Below, piece after piece: positions 41,300 to 49,390 of a DNA stretch of 64,000 bases. A program made the translations under genes and the position numbers. Source of the stretch: Streptomyces iakyrus (GTDB lineage: Bacteria > Actinomycetota > Actinomycetes > Streptomycetales > Streptomycetaceae); contig NZ_JNXI01000004.1 in NCBI RefSeq assembly GCF_000717055.1, positions 496,001-560,000 of the forward strand. The letters are read 5' to 3'. Below the pieces are notes generated by a model. It searched no databases. It was not told the origin of the DNA and was given only the letters and a program-made list of their open reading frames with translations. Within the stretch, counting starts at the first letter, position 1, and every line of letters begins with the position of its first letter.

Positions 41300-42205
41300 A
41301 TGATTGACCTGCGCCGACTGCACGTCCTGAGGGCGGTCGCCCACTACGGCACGGTCACCGCGGCCGCCCGCGCCCTGCACTTCACCCCGTCCGCCGCCTC
41401 CCAGCAGGTCCGGCAGCTCGCCCGGGACCTGGGCGTCGACCTGCTGGAACCGCAGGGGCGCGGGGTGCGGCTCACCCCGGCCGCCGAGAGCCTGCTCGCG
41501 CACGCCGACGCCATCCAGGCCCGCTGGGACCAGGCGGAGCTGGATCTGCGGGCCGACCACGGGGCGCCCTCCGGGGTGCTGCGTGTGACCGGCTTCCCGG
41601 TGGCCGTCTCGGTGCTGCTGGCGCCGATGGCGGCCCGGCTGGGGGAGCGGCATCCGCGGCTGTCCGTCCGGATCACCGAGGCGGGCGTTCCGGGGAGTTT
41701 CGACCTGCTCTTCGAGGGCGTCAGCGACCTGGCCGTCGTCGAGGCGACTCCGCACAACCCGCCGCTGAGCGACGCGCGGTTCGACCAGGAGCCGCTGCTC
41801 GACGACCCGTTCGACCTGGTCGTACCCGAAGGGCACCGGCTGGCGGGGCGGGCCCGGATCGATCTCGCCGAGGCGGCGCGGGAGGCGTGGATCGCGCCCG
41901 TGGAGGACAGCCCCTGCCGTCCGCACGTCCTGTCCGCCTGCGGCGCGGCCGGGTTCACCCCCGAGGTCGTCCACCACGCCCTCGACTGGAACGTCAGCGC
42001 CCACCTGGTGGCCCACCGGCTCGGCGTCGCCCTCATCCCGCGCCTGGCCCATCTGACCCCGCACCTGCCGATCGTCCGGGTGCGCTGCGCCGGCAACCCG
42101 CACCGCAAGCTCCTGACCTGCACCCGGAGCGGCGGACACGCCCGGCCGGCGGTGGCGGCGGCGCTGGAGGAACTACGGGCCCTGGCGGGCGCGGCGGTCA
42201 CCTGA
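41300..42205 (+). CDS. LysR-family transcriptional regulator
   Basis: 301 residues. MIDLRRLHVLRAVAHYGTVTAAARALHFTPSAASQQVRQLARDLGVDLLE is the winged HTH; the rest is a periplasmic-binding-protein-like effector domain (PLLDDPFDLVVPEGHRL, ALDWNVSAHLVAHRLGVALIPRLAHL). Typical LysR length. No divergent target gene that fits, though the zinc-ribbon gene starts 115 bp away. A hairpin at 42244-42277 follows. Confidence 0.94.
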   Translation: MIDLRRLHVLRAVAHYGTVTAAARALHFTPSAASQQVRQLARDLGVDLLEPQGRGVRLTPAAESLLAHADAIQARWDQAELDLRADHGAPSGVLRVTGFPVAVSVLLAPMAARLGERHPRLSVRITEAGVPGSFDLLFEGVSDLAVVEATPHNPPLSDARFDQEPLLDDPFDLVVPEGHRLAGRARIDLAEAAREAWIAPVEDSPCRPHVLSACGAAGFTPEVVHHALDWNVSAHLVAHRLGVALIPRLAHLTPHLPIVRVRCAGNPHRKLLTCTRSGGHARPAVAAALEELRALAGAAVT

Positions 42206-42243
42206 ACGGCCCGGGCGCGGCGGCCCTGCCCCCGGGCACGCCG

Positions 42244-42277
42244 GAGGGGCCGGGGCCGTTGCCGGCCGCGGCCCCTC
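42244..42277. terminator. Bidirectional terminator between LysR and FMN-reductase genes
   Basis: GAGGGGCCG ... CGGCCCCTC (9 bp) extended by GGCCG/CGGCC after one mismatch, 4-nt loop TTGC. Convergent gap of 94 bp. Confidence 0.7.
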
Positions 42278-42299
42278 AGTGGGCACGGGGTGAGGGCGG

Positions 42300-42863
42300 T
42301 CAGGCCGCGGCGGCCTCCGAGACGTCGCCGTGCAGCCGGGCGATGACCTCGGTCAGCTGCTGGGCGACCTCGGCGTCGTCGGCCGGGTGGGTCTCGGCGA
42401 AGCGGGTCACCGAGCCGGGGATGGACAGCTTGACGTCCTCCAGGACCTTGCCGCCGGCCACGCCCACGGACTTGCGGGTCTCGTCGTGGGCCCAGACACC
42501 GCCGTACTGGCCGAACGCGGTGCCGACCACGGCGACCGGCTTGCCGCTGAGGGCACCGGCGCCGTACGGGCGGGACAGCCAGTCGATGGCGTTCTTCAGG
42601 ACGGCCGGGATGGTGCCGTTGTACTCGGGGGTGAAGAGGATCAGGCCGTCCGCGGCGTTCGCGGCCTCACGCAGCCGCGCGGCGGCGGCCGGGACGCTGC
42701 TCTCCACGTCGATGTCCTCGTTGTAGAAGGGGATCTCGGCAAGACCCTCGAACAGGTCCACCTCGGCACCCTCGGGGGCGAGCTTGACGGCCGCCTCGGC
42801 GAGCTGGCGGTTGTGCGAACCGGCGCGGAGGCTGCCGACGAGGGCGAGGATACGAACGGACAT
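42300..42863 (-). CDS. NADPH-dependent FMN reductase
   Basis: 187 residues, flavodoxin-like fold: SVRILALVGSLRAGSHNRQLAEAA (phosphate loop GSLRxxSxN), LFTPEYNGTIPAVLKNAIDWLSRP (FMN-binding, T-P-E-Y-N-G). Reduces flavin/quinones with NADPH; may serve in oxidative stress. The start at 42863 begins with the family's SVRIL; a longer frame exists. Divergent from a TetR gene with two palindromic sites between them, so the TetR probably represses this gene and itself. Confidence 0.94.
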   Translation of the reverse strand: MSVRILALVGSLRAGSHNRQLAEAAVKLAPEGAEVDLFEGLAEIPFYNEDIDVESSVPAAAARLREAANAADGLILFTPEYNGTIPAVLKNAIDWLSRPYGAGALSGKPVAVVGTAFGQYGGVWAHDETRKSVGVAGGKVLEDVKLSIPGSVTRFAETHPADDAEVAQQLTEVIARLHGDVSEAAAA

Positions 42864-42912
42864 GCTGAACTCCCACATCTGAGGCACTGCTCGGAAAGAC
42901 TGCTGACGATCC

Positions 42913-42924
42913 GGACCGGGGTCC
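42913..42924. promoter_or_regulatory. TetR-type palindrome, site 1
   Basis: GGACCGGGGTCC (arms GGACC/GGTCC, one mismatch in the middle). Lies 50 bp upstream of the reductase start and 36 bp from site 2 centre to centre. Confidence 0.6.
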
Positions 42925-42948
42925 GTTTAATGTTGTAGCACCCTAACC

Positions 42949-42960
42949 GGACCGCGGTCC
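42949..42960. promoter_or_regulatory. TetR-type palindrome, site 2
   Basis: GGACCGCGGTCC, perfect 12-bp palindrome in the reductase/TetR divergent region, with flanking CC and AG. It covers the likely -35 area of the tetR-type promoter. Confidence 0.65.
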
Positions 42961-42979
42961 AGTTTTGTTCCCGATGCTT

Positions 42980-42985
42980 TACGCT
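42980..42985 (+). promoter_or_regulatory. -10 box TACGCT, leaderless start of TetR gene
   Basis: TACGCT is followed by 6 nt and the ATG at 42992, with no Shine-Dalgarno sequence. The perfect palindrome lies 20 bp upstream, so repressor would cover the promoter. Confidence 0.5.
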
Positions 42986-42991
42986 GGCTTC

Positions 42992-43660
42992 ATGTCCGCC
43001 GTCCCGCACCCCCTTCCGACGCCCCAGGAGCCCGTCGGCCACCCCGAGCTGGTGCAGCTGGGGACCGCCCTGGAGGGCGACGAGCCGTGCCTGCGGGCCG
43101 ACGCCGCACGCAACCGCGCCCGACTGCTGGAAGCCGCCGGACGGCTGGTGGCGGAGCGCGGTGCCGAGGCCGTCACGATGGAGGCGGTGGCCGCCGAGGC
43201 ACGCGTCGGCAAGGGCACGGTCTTCCGCCGGTTCGGCGACCGTACCGGCCTGCTGACGGCGCTGCTCGACCATTCGGAGAAGAAGTTCCAGGCCTCCTTC
43301 CTCGGCGGCCCGCCGCCGCTCGGGCCCGGAGCGCCGCCCGTGGAGCGCCTGCGGGCGTTCGGCTGGGCGATGCTGCGCAGGTCGACCGAGGACCTGGAGC
43401 TCCAGCTGGCCGCCGAGCCGTGCGCCACCCGCCGCTTCACCAACCCGGCCCGCAGCGTGCTGCGCCACCACGTCGTCATGCTGCTGCGGCAGGCGGTCCC
43501 GGACGCCGACTGCGAGTTGCTCTCCCATGCACTGATGGGGCAGCTCGACCCGGCCCTGGTACACCACCTGACCAGGCAGTGCGGTCTGCCCATGGCGCGC
43601 CTGGAGGAGGCGTGGACCGACCTGGTCGACCGGGTGACGGGCACGGCCCCGACCCGCTGA
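42992..43660 (+). CDS. TetR-family transcriptional regulator
   Basis: 222 residues. HTH: RNRARLLEAAGRLVAERGAEAVTMEAVAAEARVGKGTVFRRFGDRTGLLTALLDH, the standard TetR-N, with a C-terminal helical ligand domain. Starts at the ATG 42992, directly behind a leaderless -10 box. Divergent from the FMN reductase, it probably represses it through the two palindromes. In other streptomycetes this pair is a redox/quinone-responsive unit by gene content, though the ligand here is unknown. Confidence 0.92.
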   Translation: MSAVPHPLPTPQEPVGHPELVQLGTALEGDEPCLRADAARNRARLLEAAGRLVAERGAEAVTMEAVAAEARVGKGTVFRRFGDRTGLLTALLDHSEKKFQASFLGGPPPLGPGAPPVERLRAFGWAMLRRSTEDLELQLAAEPCATRRFTNPARSVLRHHVVMLLRQAVPDADCELLSHALMGQLDPALVHHLTRQCGLPMARLEEAWTDLVDRVTGTAPTR

Positions 43661-43754
43661 GGTCCGCGCCCGGAACCTCGTGACCGCTCACGGCTTCCTC
43701 ACAACTCCCCCGCCGGAAGCGCGCATTGGGGCTTCTGCCAAGATGCCGTACGTC

Positions 43755-44792
43755 ATGGTGCAGATACCGAAAACGCCCGCGCCCCCGTCCCCCGCACCGT
43801 CGCGCTCCGTGCCCACGAGCGCCGATGTGGCCCGCCTGGCCGGCGTCTCGCGCGCAACCGTCTCCTACGTCCTCAACAACACCAGCGCCGTACGGATCAG
43901 CGAACCCACCCGCCGCCGTGTGCGCGAGGCGGCGAAGGAGCTCGGCTACGTACCGCACGCGGCGGCCCGCAGCCTGCGCGCCGGGCACAGCCGCATGGTG
44001 CTGATCCCCGCGCCGACCTTCCCCGTCGGCCCGCTCTACAGCCGGTTCCTCACCGACCTCCAGAACGCGCTCTCCGCCCTGGACTACACGGTCGTGCAGC
44101 ACGGCACCGGCGGCCCGCACGGCGACGAAGCCGCCCGTGCCTGGGCCGAGTTGCGGCCCGTGGCCGTGCTCGTGCCGGGCTCCGGCCTCGGTCCGCGCGG
44201 GGTCGCGGTGCTCAAGCGCTCGGGGGCGCGGGCCGTGGTCACCCTCGGCCCCGAGACCATCGAGGGCGCGCACGCGCTCCTCATGGACCACGACGTCGTC
44301 GGCCACACCGCCGGCGCCCACCTCTACGACCGCGGCCGGCGGCGGATCGGCGTCGTCGTCCCCCAGGAGCCCGGCCTGGAGACGTTCTCCGCGCCCCGCC
44401 TCGACGGCGTACGCCAGTCCGTGCGCGGCACGGACGCCACGGTGACCGAACTGCCCCTCGCCTACGACGAACTTGCCGCGGCGCGCCTCGCCGCCCGCTG
44501 GCGGGCCCTGGGCCTGGACGCCGTGTTCACCTACAACGACGAGTACGCGATGCTGCTCATGCGGGCCCTGCTGGACGAGGGCATCCGCATCCCCGAGGAG
44601 ACGGCCGTGGTCGGCGCCGACGACCTGATGCTCGGGCGGCTGCTGCGGCCCCGGCTGAGCACGGTCCGTCTGGAGCTGCCCTGCGGCCGTGAACTCGCCG
44701 AACTGGTCGACCGCGCGGTACGCAGGCCCGCCACCGAACCCGAGACGCACAAGATGCTGGGGGCGACGGTGCTGCACCGCGAGTCGAGCTGA
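43755..44792 (+). CDS. LacI-family transcriptional regulator
   Basis: 345 residues. DNA-binding HTH near the N-terminus: TSADVARLAGVSRATVSYVLNNTSAVRISEPTRRRVREAAKELGYVPHAAARSLR, including the hinge helix, then the periplasmic-binding-protein-like sugar domain. Likely controls a sugar or related uptake gene elsewhere; none next to it. Starts at ATG 43755; ATG 43743 is a nearby alternative. A hairpin follows at 44794. Confidence 0.93.
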   Translation: MVQIPKTPAPPSPAPSRSVPTSADVARLAGVSRATVSYVLNNTSAVRISEPTRRRVREAAKELGYVPHAAARSLRAGHSRMVLIPAPTFPVGPLYSRFLTDLQNALSALDYTVVQHGTGGPHGDEAARAWAELRPVAVLVPGSGLGPRGVAVLKRSGARAVVTLGPETIEGAHALLMDHDVVGHTAGAHLYDRGRRRIGVVVPQEPGLETFSAPRLDGVRQSVRGTDATVTELPLAYDELAAARLAARWRALGLDAVFTYNDEYAMLLMRALLDEGIRIPEETAVVGADDLMLGRLLRPRLSTVRLELPCGRELAELVDRAVRRPATEPETHKMLGATVLHRESS

Positions 44793-44793
44793 C

Positions 44794-44811
44794 GCCCGGC
44801 ACACGCCGGGC
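44794..44811 (+). terminator. Terminator after LacI gene
   Basis: GCCCGGC and GCCGGGC with loop ACAC, 7-bp stem, 2 bp after the stop codon. Confidence 0.55.
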
Positions 44812-45017
44812 CGACGCGTGACCGGGTGCCCGGCGCCCGCGCCACGGCACGGCTAGGATGTTGCATGCTCAACAAAAACGGGGGCGCATTCCCGGGCGGC
44901 CGCGGCACACCGCTGCGCCCGCTGGGCGCGTCCCGCCCTGTGACCGCCGAACCGGCCGCGCACATACGGGAGTTCAGACCACCCCGTCAGCCGGTGACGA
45001 TCGATCGGAGAGCCGTC

Positions 45018-46454
45018 ATGCCGTTGCTCGACACCAGGACCTGGCAGCCCCGCCGCCTCGCGGGGACCGGGTACACCGTCACCGAGCCCGCCACCGGCCA
45101 CGCCCTCGGGACCCTCGCCCTGGCCACCGCGGAGGACGTCGGCGCCGCCGCCGGACGGGCCGCCACCGCACAGCGGGAGTGGGCACGCACCCCGCACTTC
45201 GCCCGTGCCGCCGTGCTCCGCAAGGCGGGCGACCTGTTCACCGCGCACGCCGACGAACTCCGGGAATGGCTCGTCCGCGAATCGGGTTCCGTCCCCGGCA
45301 AGGCCGACTTCGAACTGCACGTGGCCGCCCAGGAGTGCTACGAGGCCGCCGCACTGGCCTCCCGCCCCGCCGGCCAGGTCCTGCCCAGCGAGGCGCCCCG
45401 CCTGTCGTACACGCGCCGCGTCCCGGCCGGTGTAGTGGGCGTGATCTCGCCGTTCAACGCCCCGCTGATCCTGTCCATCCGCTCCGTCGCGCCGGCCCTG
45501 GCGCTGGGCAACGCGGTCCTGCTGAAGCCGGACCCGCGCACGGCCGTCTGCGGAGGGCTGTCCCTCGCCGCGGTCTTCGCCGCCGCCGGCCTGCCGGAGG
45601 AACTGCTGCACGTGCTGCCCGGCGGCCCGGACGCCGGACAGGCCCTGGTCGCCGACCCGCGCGTGCCGGTCATCTCCTTCACCGGCTCCACCGCCGCCGG
45701 ACGTGCCGTGGGCGAGGCCGCCGGGCGCCACCTCAAGCGGGCCCACCTGGAACTGGGCGGCAACTCCGCCATGATCGTGCTGGAGGACGCCGACCTCGAC
45801 GCGGTGATCTCCACGGCCGCCTGGGGCTCGTTCTTCCACCAGGGCCAGATCTGCATGACCACCGGACGCCATCTGGTGCACGCGTCCCTCTACGACGAGT
45901 ACGTCCAGCGGCTGGCCGCCAAGGCGGACTCGCTCGCCGTCGGCGACCCGTACCGGGACCGGGTCCACCTGGGCCCGATCATCGACGCCGGTCAGCTCGA
46001 CAAGATCAGCGGCCTGGTCGAGGCCAGCAGGAGCGCGGGCGCCAAGGTCGCCGCCGGCGGCACCCACGACCGGCTCTTCTACCGGCCGACGGTCCTCGCC
46101 CACGTCGACGACCGCACCCCCGCGTACACGGAGGAGGTCTTCGGCCCCGTCGCGCCCGTCCGCTCCTTCACCACCGCCGACGAGGCGGCGGCCCTGGCCG
46201 CGCAGAGCCCGTACGGCCTCTCCCTGGGCATCGTCACCAGGGACCCGGCCCGCGGCCTGGACCTCGCCGAGCGCATCCCGACCGGCATCGTCCACATCAA
46301 CGACCAGACCGTGAACGACGAGGCCGTGGCGCCCTTCGGCGGAGTAGCCGCCTCCGGCACCGGCGCCCGTTTCGGCGGTGAGGCCAACCTGGAGGCCTTC
46401 ACCGAACTGCGCTGGACGACGGTACGCGGAGACGTGGCTCCGTACCCCTTCTGA
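45018..46454 (+). CDS. Aldehyde dehydrogenase (benzaldehyde dehydrogenase-like)
   Basis: 478 residues, ALDH fold: GVVGVISPFNAPLILSIRSVAPALALGNAVLLKPD (N-A-P Asn), FTGSTAAGRAVGEAAG, LELGGNS (catalytic Glu), HQGQICMTTGR (catalytic Cys), YTEEVFGPV, NDQTVNDEAVAPFGG. Closest in style to benzaldehyde/vanillin-type dehydrogenases. Oxidises an aldehyde to acid with NAD(P)+. GGAGAG 8 nt before ATG 45018; the longer open frame from 44826 is not conserved. The thioredoxin gene is convergent, 17 bp away. Confidence 0.9.
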   Translation: MPLLDTRTWQPRRLAGTGYTVTEPATGHALGTLALATAEDVGAAAGRAATAQREWARTPHFARAAVLRKAGDLFTAHADELREWLVRESGSVPGKADFELHVAAQECYEAAALASRPAGQVLPSEAPRLSYTRRVPAGVVGVISPFNAPLILSIRSVAPALALGNAVLLKPDPRTAVCGGLSLAAVFAAAGLPEELLHVLPGGPDAGQALVADPRVPVISFTGSTAAGRAVGEAAGRHLKRAHLELGGNSAMIVLEDADLDAVISTAAWGSFFHQGQICMTTGRHLVHASLYDEYVQRLAAKADSLAVGDPYRDRVHLGPIIDAGQLDKISGLVEASRSAGAKVAAGGTHDRLFYRPTVLAHVDDRTPAYTEEVFGPVAPVRSFTTADEAAALAAQSPYGLSLGIVTRDPARGLDLAERIPTGIVHINDQTVNDEAVAPFGGVAASGTGARFGGEANLEAFTELRWTTVRGDVAPYPF

Positions 46455-46470
46455 CGCTGAGCGGGGTCCG

Positions 46471-46857
46471 TTAGCCGGCCTGCTGGCCCTCCTGGGCCTG
46501 CTGCTCGGCGATCGCCTTGCGCACCTCGTCCATGTCGAGGTTGCGGGCCTGTCCGATGACGTCCGTCAGGGCGGCCTCGGGCAGGGCCCCGGGCTGGGCG
46601 AACACGGCGACCTGGTCACGGACGATCATCAGTGTGGGGATGGACTGGATACCGAAGGCGGCGGCCAGCTCGGGCTGCGCCTCGGTGTCCACCTTGCCGA
46701 ACACCAGGTCCGGGTTCTCCCCGGCCGCCTTCTCGTACACCGGGGCGAACTGCTTGCACGGCCCGCACCAGTCGGCCCAGAAGTCGATCAGGACGAACTC
46801 GTTGTCCGTGACCGTCTGGTCGAAGTTCTCCTTGGTGAGCTCCACGGTGCTGCTCAT
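46471..46857 (-). CDS. trxA: Thioredoxin
   Basis: 128 residues. MSSTVELTKENFDQTVTDNE then LIDFWADWCGPCKQFAPVYEKAA with the CGPC redox pair at 31-34, and the cis-proline turn SIPTLMIVRD. C-terminal extension of about 20 residues ends in EQQAQEGQQAG. Reduces protein disulfides. ATG 46857 is the family start; ATG 46866 is in frame. Gene symbol is by family, and streptomycetes carry several trxA paralogues. Divergent from the disulfide-oxidoreductase gene, which may work on the same pool. Confidence 0.95.
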   Translation of the reverse strand: MSSTVELTKENFDQTVTDNEFVLIDFWADWCGPCKQFAPVYEKAAGENPDLVFGKVDTEAQPELAAAFGIQSIPTLMIVRDQVAVFAQPGALPEAALTDVIGQARNLDMDEVRKAIAEQQAQEGQQAG

Positions 46858-46977
46858 GGCGTACATCCCTACTTCCTGGTGTGGGGTCAAGCCGTCGGCA
46901 CAACACGGCCGACCGGACACGTATTCCGCGCCCCTACCCATGTGGCCAGGGCGCACACCACCCACCAGACTGACCCC

Positions 46978-48408
46978 ATGACGGAAACGGAAACCAACGC
47001 GTACGACGTCGTGGTGCTCGGGGCCGGGCCCGTGGGGGAGAACGTCGCCGACCGCACCCGCGCCGCCGGACTGACCACCGCGGTCGTGGAGAGCGAACTG
47101 GTCGGCGGCGAGTGCTCCTACTGGGCGTGCATGCCCAGCAAGGCCCTGCTGCGGCCGGTCATCGCCCGCGCGGACGCCCGCCGCGTGCCCGGGCTGCGCC
47201 AGTCCGTGCAGGGCCCCCTCGACGCGGCCGCGGTCCTCGCCCACCGGGACTACTACACCTCCGACTGGAAGGACGACGGCCAGGTCGGCTGGCTCGACTC
47301 CATCGGCGCCGACCTCCACCGCGGCCACGGCCGACTCACCGGGCCGCGCACGGTGACGGTCACCGGCCCCGACGGCGGCGAGCGCGTCCTGACCGCCCGG
47401 TACGCCGTCGCCGTCTGCACCGGAAGCCGCGCCGCCCTGCCCGGCCTCCCCGGGCTCGACGCCGTCAAGCCGTGGACCAGCCGCGAGGCCACCAGCTCCC
47501 ACACCGTGCCCGGCCGGCTGATCGTGATCGGCGGCGGCGTGGTCGCCACCGAGATGGCCACGGTATGGCAGGCCCTCGGCTCGCAGGTCACCCTGCTGGT
47601 CCGCGGCAAGGGCCTGCTCCCCAGGATGGAGCCCTTCGCCGGGGAACTGATCGCCGAGGCCCTCAAGGAGGCCGGAGCCGATGTCCGTACGGGGACCTCG
47701 GTGGAGTCGGTGACCCGGGAGAACGGGACGGTCGTCGCCGTCACCGGCACGGGCGAGCGCATCGAGGCCGACGAGATCCTCTTCGCCACCGGCCGCGCCC
47801 CGCGCACCGACGACATCGGCCTGGAGTCGATCGGCCTGGACCCCGGCTCGTGGCTCCCGGTCGACGACAGCCTCCGCGTGAGCGGCCACGACTGGCTGTA
47901 CGCCGTCGGCGACGTGAACCACCGCGCCCTCCTCACCCACCAGGGCAAGTACCAGGCTCGCATCGCGGGCGCCGCCATCGCCGCGCGGGCCACCGGAGAG
48001 ACCCTCCTGGCGGAGCCCTGGGGCGCCCACGCCGCGACCGCCGACCACACGGCCGTCCCGCAGGTCGTCTTCACCGACCCGGAGGCGGCGGCCGTGGGCC
48101 TGTCCCTGGCCGAGGCGGAAGAGGCGGGGCACCGGGTGAGGGCCGTCGACGTGGACCTGTCCACCGTCTCCGGGGCAGGCCTCTACGCCGACGGCTACCA
48201 GGGCCGCGCCCGCATGGTCGTCGACGTCGAGGACGAGATCCTGCGGGGTGTCACCTTCGTCGGCCCCGGCGTCGGCGAACTCATCCACTCCGCGACCATC
48301 GCGGTCGCCGGCCAGGTTCCGGTCGGCCGCCTGTGGCACGCCGTCCCGTCGTACCCGACGATCAGCGAGGTGTGGCTGCGGCTGCTGGAGGCGTACCGGG
48401 ACGCGTGA
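46978..48408 (+). CDS. Pyridine nucleotide-disulfide oxidoreductase (dihydrolipoamide dehydrogenase-like)
   Basis: 476 residues. FAD-binding VVVLGAGPVGENVADRTRAAG, redox pair Cys46/Cys51 in GGECSYWACMPSKALLRP, NAD-binding VIGGGVVATEMATVWQALG, then ATGRAPRTDDIGLESIGL and dimerisation domain with GVTFVGPGVGELIH. The CSYWAC spacing (C-x4-C) is typical of lipoamide dehydrogenase and mercuric-reductase types, but the C-terminal HPT (His-Glu pair) is absent or altered, so the substrate may not be lipoamide. Divergent from thioredoxin. Confidence 0.88.
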   Translation: MTETETNAYDVVVLGAGPVGENVADRTRAAGLTTAVVESELVGGECSYWACMPSKALLRPVIARADARRVPGLRQSVQGPLDAAAVLAHRDYYTSDWKDDGQVGWLDSIGADLHRGHGRLTGPRTVTVTGPDGGERVLTARYAVAVCTGSRAALPGLPGLDAVKPWTSREATSSHTVPGRLIVIGGGVVATEMATVWQALGSQVTLLVRGKGLLPRMEPFAGELIAEALKEAGADVRTGTSVESVTRENGTVVAVTGTGERIEADEILFATGRAPRTDDIGLESIGLDPGSWLPVDDSLRVSGHDWLYAVGDVNHRALLTHQGKYQARIAGAAIAARATGETLLAEPWGAHAATADHTAVPQVVFTDPEAAAVGLSLAEAEEAGHRVRAVDVDLSTVSGAGLYADGYQGRARMVVDVEDEILRGVTFVGPGVGELIHSATIAVAGQVPVGRLWHAVPSYPTISEVWLRLLEAYRDA

Positions 48409-48440
48409 CCCGTGGTCCGTCCGGGCCGGGGTGAGGCGGG

Positions 48441-48572
48441 GCGACGGTTCCGCCAGTCGTCGTCCCGAAGGTCCTCCTCCGCCTCCGGCAGGAGCGGCAC
48501 CGGTCCGGCCGCCAGCGCGTCGACGGTGCCCTCGTCGTGCGTGACCATCACGATCGTGCCCTGGTAGGTGCC
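48441..48572 (-). pseudogene. ABC-F ATPase C-terminal fragment
   Basis: About 44 codons, GTYQGTIVMVTHDEGTVDALAAGPVPLLPEAEEDL, match the last Walker B/switch H-loop region (VTHD with the H-loop histidine) of an ABC-F protein. No upstream Walker A or signature exists, since the peptide deformylase gene starts at 48592 on the same strand. Interpreted as a relic. Confidence 0.65.
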
Positions 48573-48591
48573 CACTGGACGGATCTGCTCG

Positions 48592-49236
48592 CTACGGCAG
48601 CTCGAAGCCCAGCGCCCGCGCCGCCTCCTCCGGCGTGGGCCGGCCCCAGCGCTCCGCCATCGCCTGGTTGGAGGACAGCGAACGCAGCTCGGCGCGGTCC
48701 AGATACAGGACACCGTCGAGGTGGTCCGTCTCGTGCTGCACGATCCGGGCCGGCCAGCCCGAGAACACCTCGTCCAGCGCCCGCCCGTGCTCGTCCTGCC
48801 CGGTCAGCCGCACCTCGGCGGGCCGCGTCACCACCGCCTGCCAGCCCGGCACGCTCAGGCAGCCCTCGAAGAACGCGGCCCGCGCGTCACCGACGGGCTC
48901 GTAGGAGGGATTGACCAGGACGCGGAAAGGCTGCGGCACCCGCCCGCGCACGAGACGCACCTCCTCCGGCACCGGCGCCGGATCCTCGATCACGGCGATC
49001 CGGAGCTCCACGCCCACCTGCGGCGCCGCCAGGCCGACGCCGGGCGCCGCCCGCATGGTGATCCGCAGGGCCTCGACGAACCGGGCCAGCAGGGCGGGCT
49101 CCAGCTGACCGTCGAACGGCTCGCTGCCGCGCCGCAGCACCGGGTCACCGGCCGCGACGATGGTCAACGGCAGCCCCCCGTCGAGGAGTTGCCCGACCCG
49201 TTCGGCCAGGGGTGCGCGATCGTCCGGAGTTCCCAT
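48592..49236 (-). CDS. def: Peptide deformylase
   Basis: 214 residues. All three motifs present: GVGLAAPQVG (67-76), EGCLSVPG (124-131; Cys126) and QHETDHLDG (167-175; His168, Glu169, His172), the metal-binding set. Removes the formyl group from nascent proteins. The N-terminus is extended relative to E. coli Def, as in several actinobacterial paralogues. ATG 49236; longer frames upstream are arginine-rich shadows. Confidence 0.96.
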   Translation of the reverse strand: MGTPDDRAPLAERVGQLLDGGLPLTIVAAGDPVLRRGSEPFDGQLEPALLARFVEALRITMRAAPGVGLAAPQVGVELRIAVIEDPAPVPEEVRLVRGRVPQPFRVLVNPSYEPVGDARAAFFEGCLSVPGWQAVVTRPAEVRLTGQDEHGRALDEVFSGWPARIVQHETDHLDGVLYLDRAELRSLSSNQAMAERWGRPTPEEAARALGFELP

Positions 49237-49390
49237 CGCTTCAGGATGGCATGGCACCCCCCACCCCCATGTGATGCACGTCATATGACTTCGCCGGGAA
49301 CCGAACGCCCCGCCGCTCCGACTACTGCACCGCAACGGCCACCGCCGACACCGCAACGGCCCAGAAGACACCACCCGGAGAAGCCCGCCG

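Noticed and set aside
46471..48339. 622-codon minus frame containing thioredoxin
   Set aside because: The upstream part is antisense of the disulfide oxidoreductase. Thioredoxin begins at 46857.
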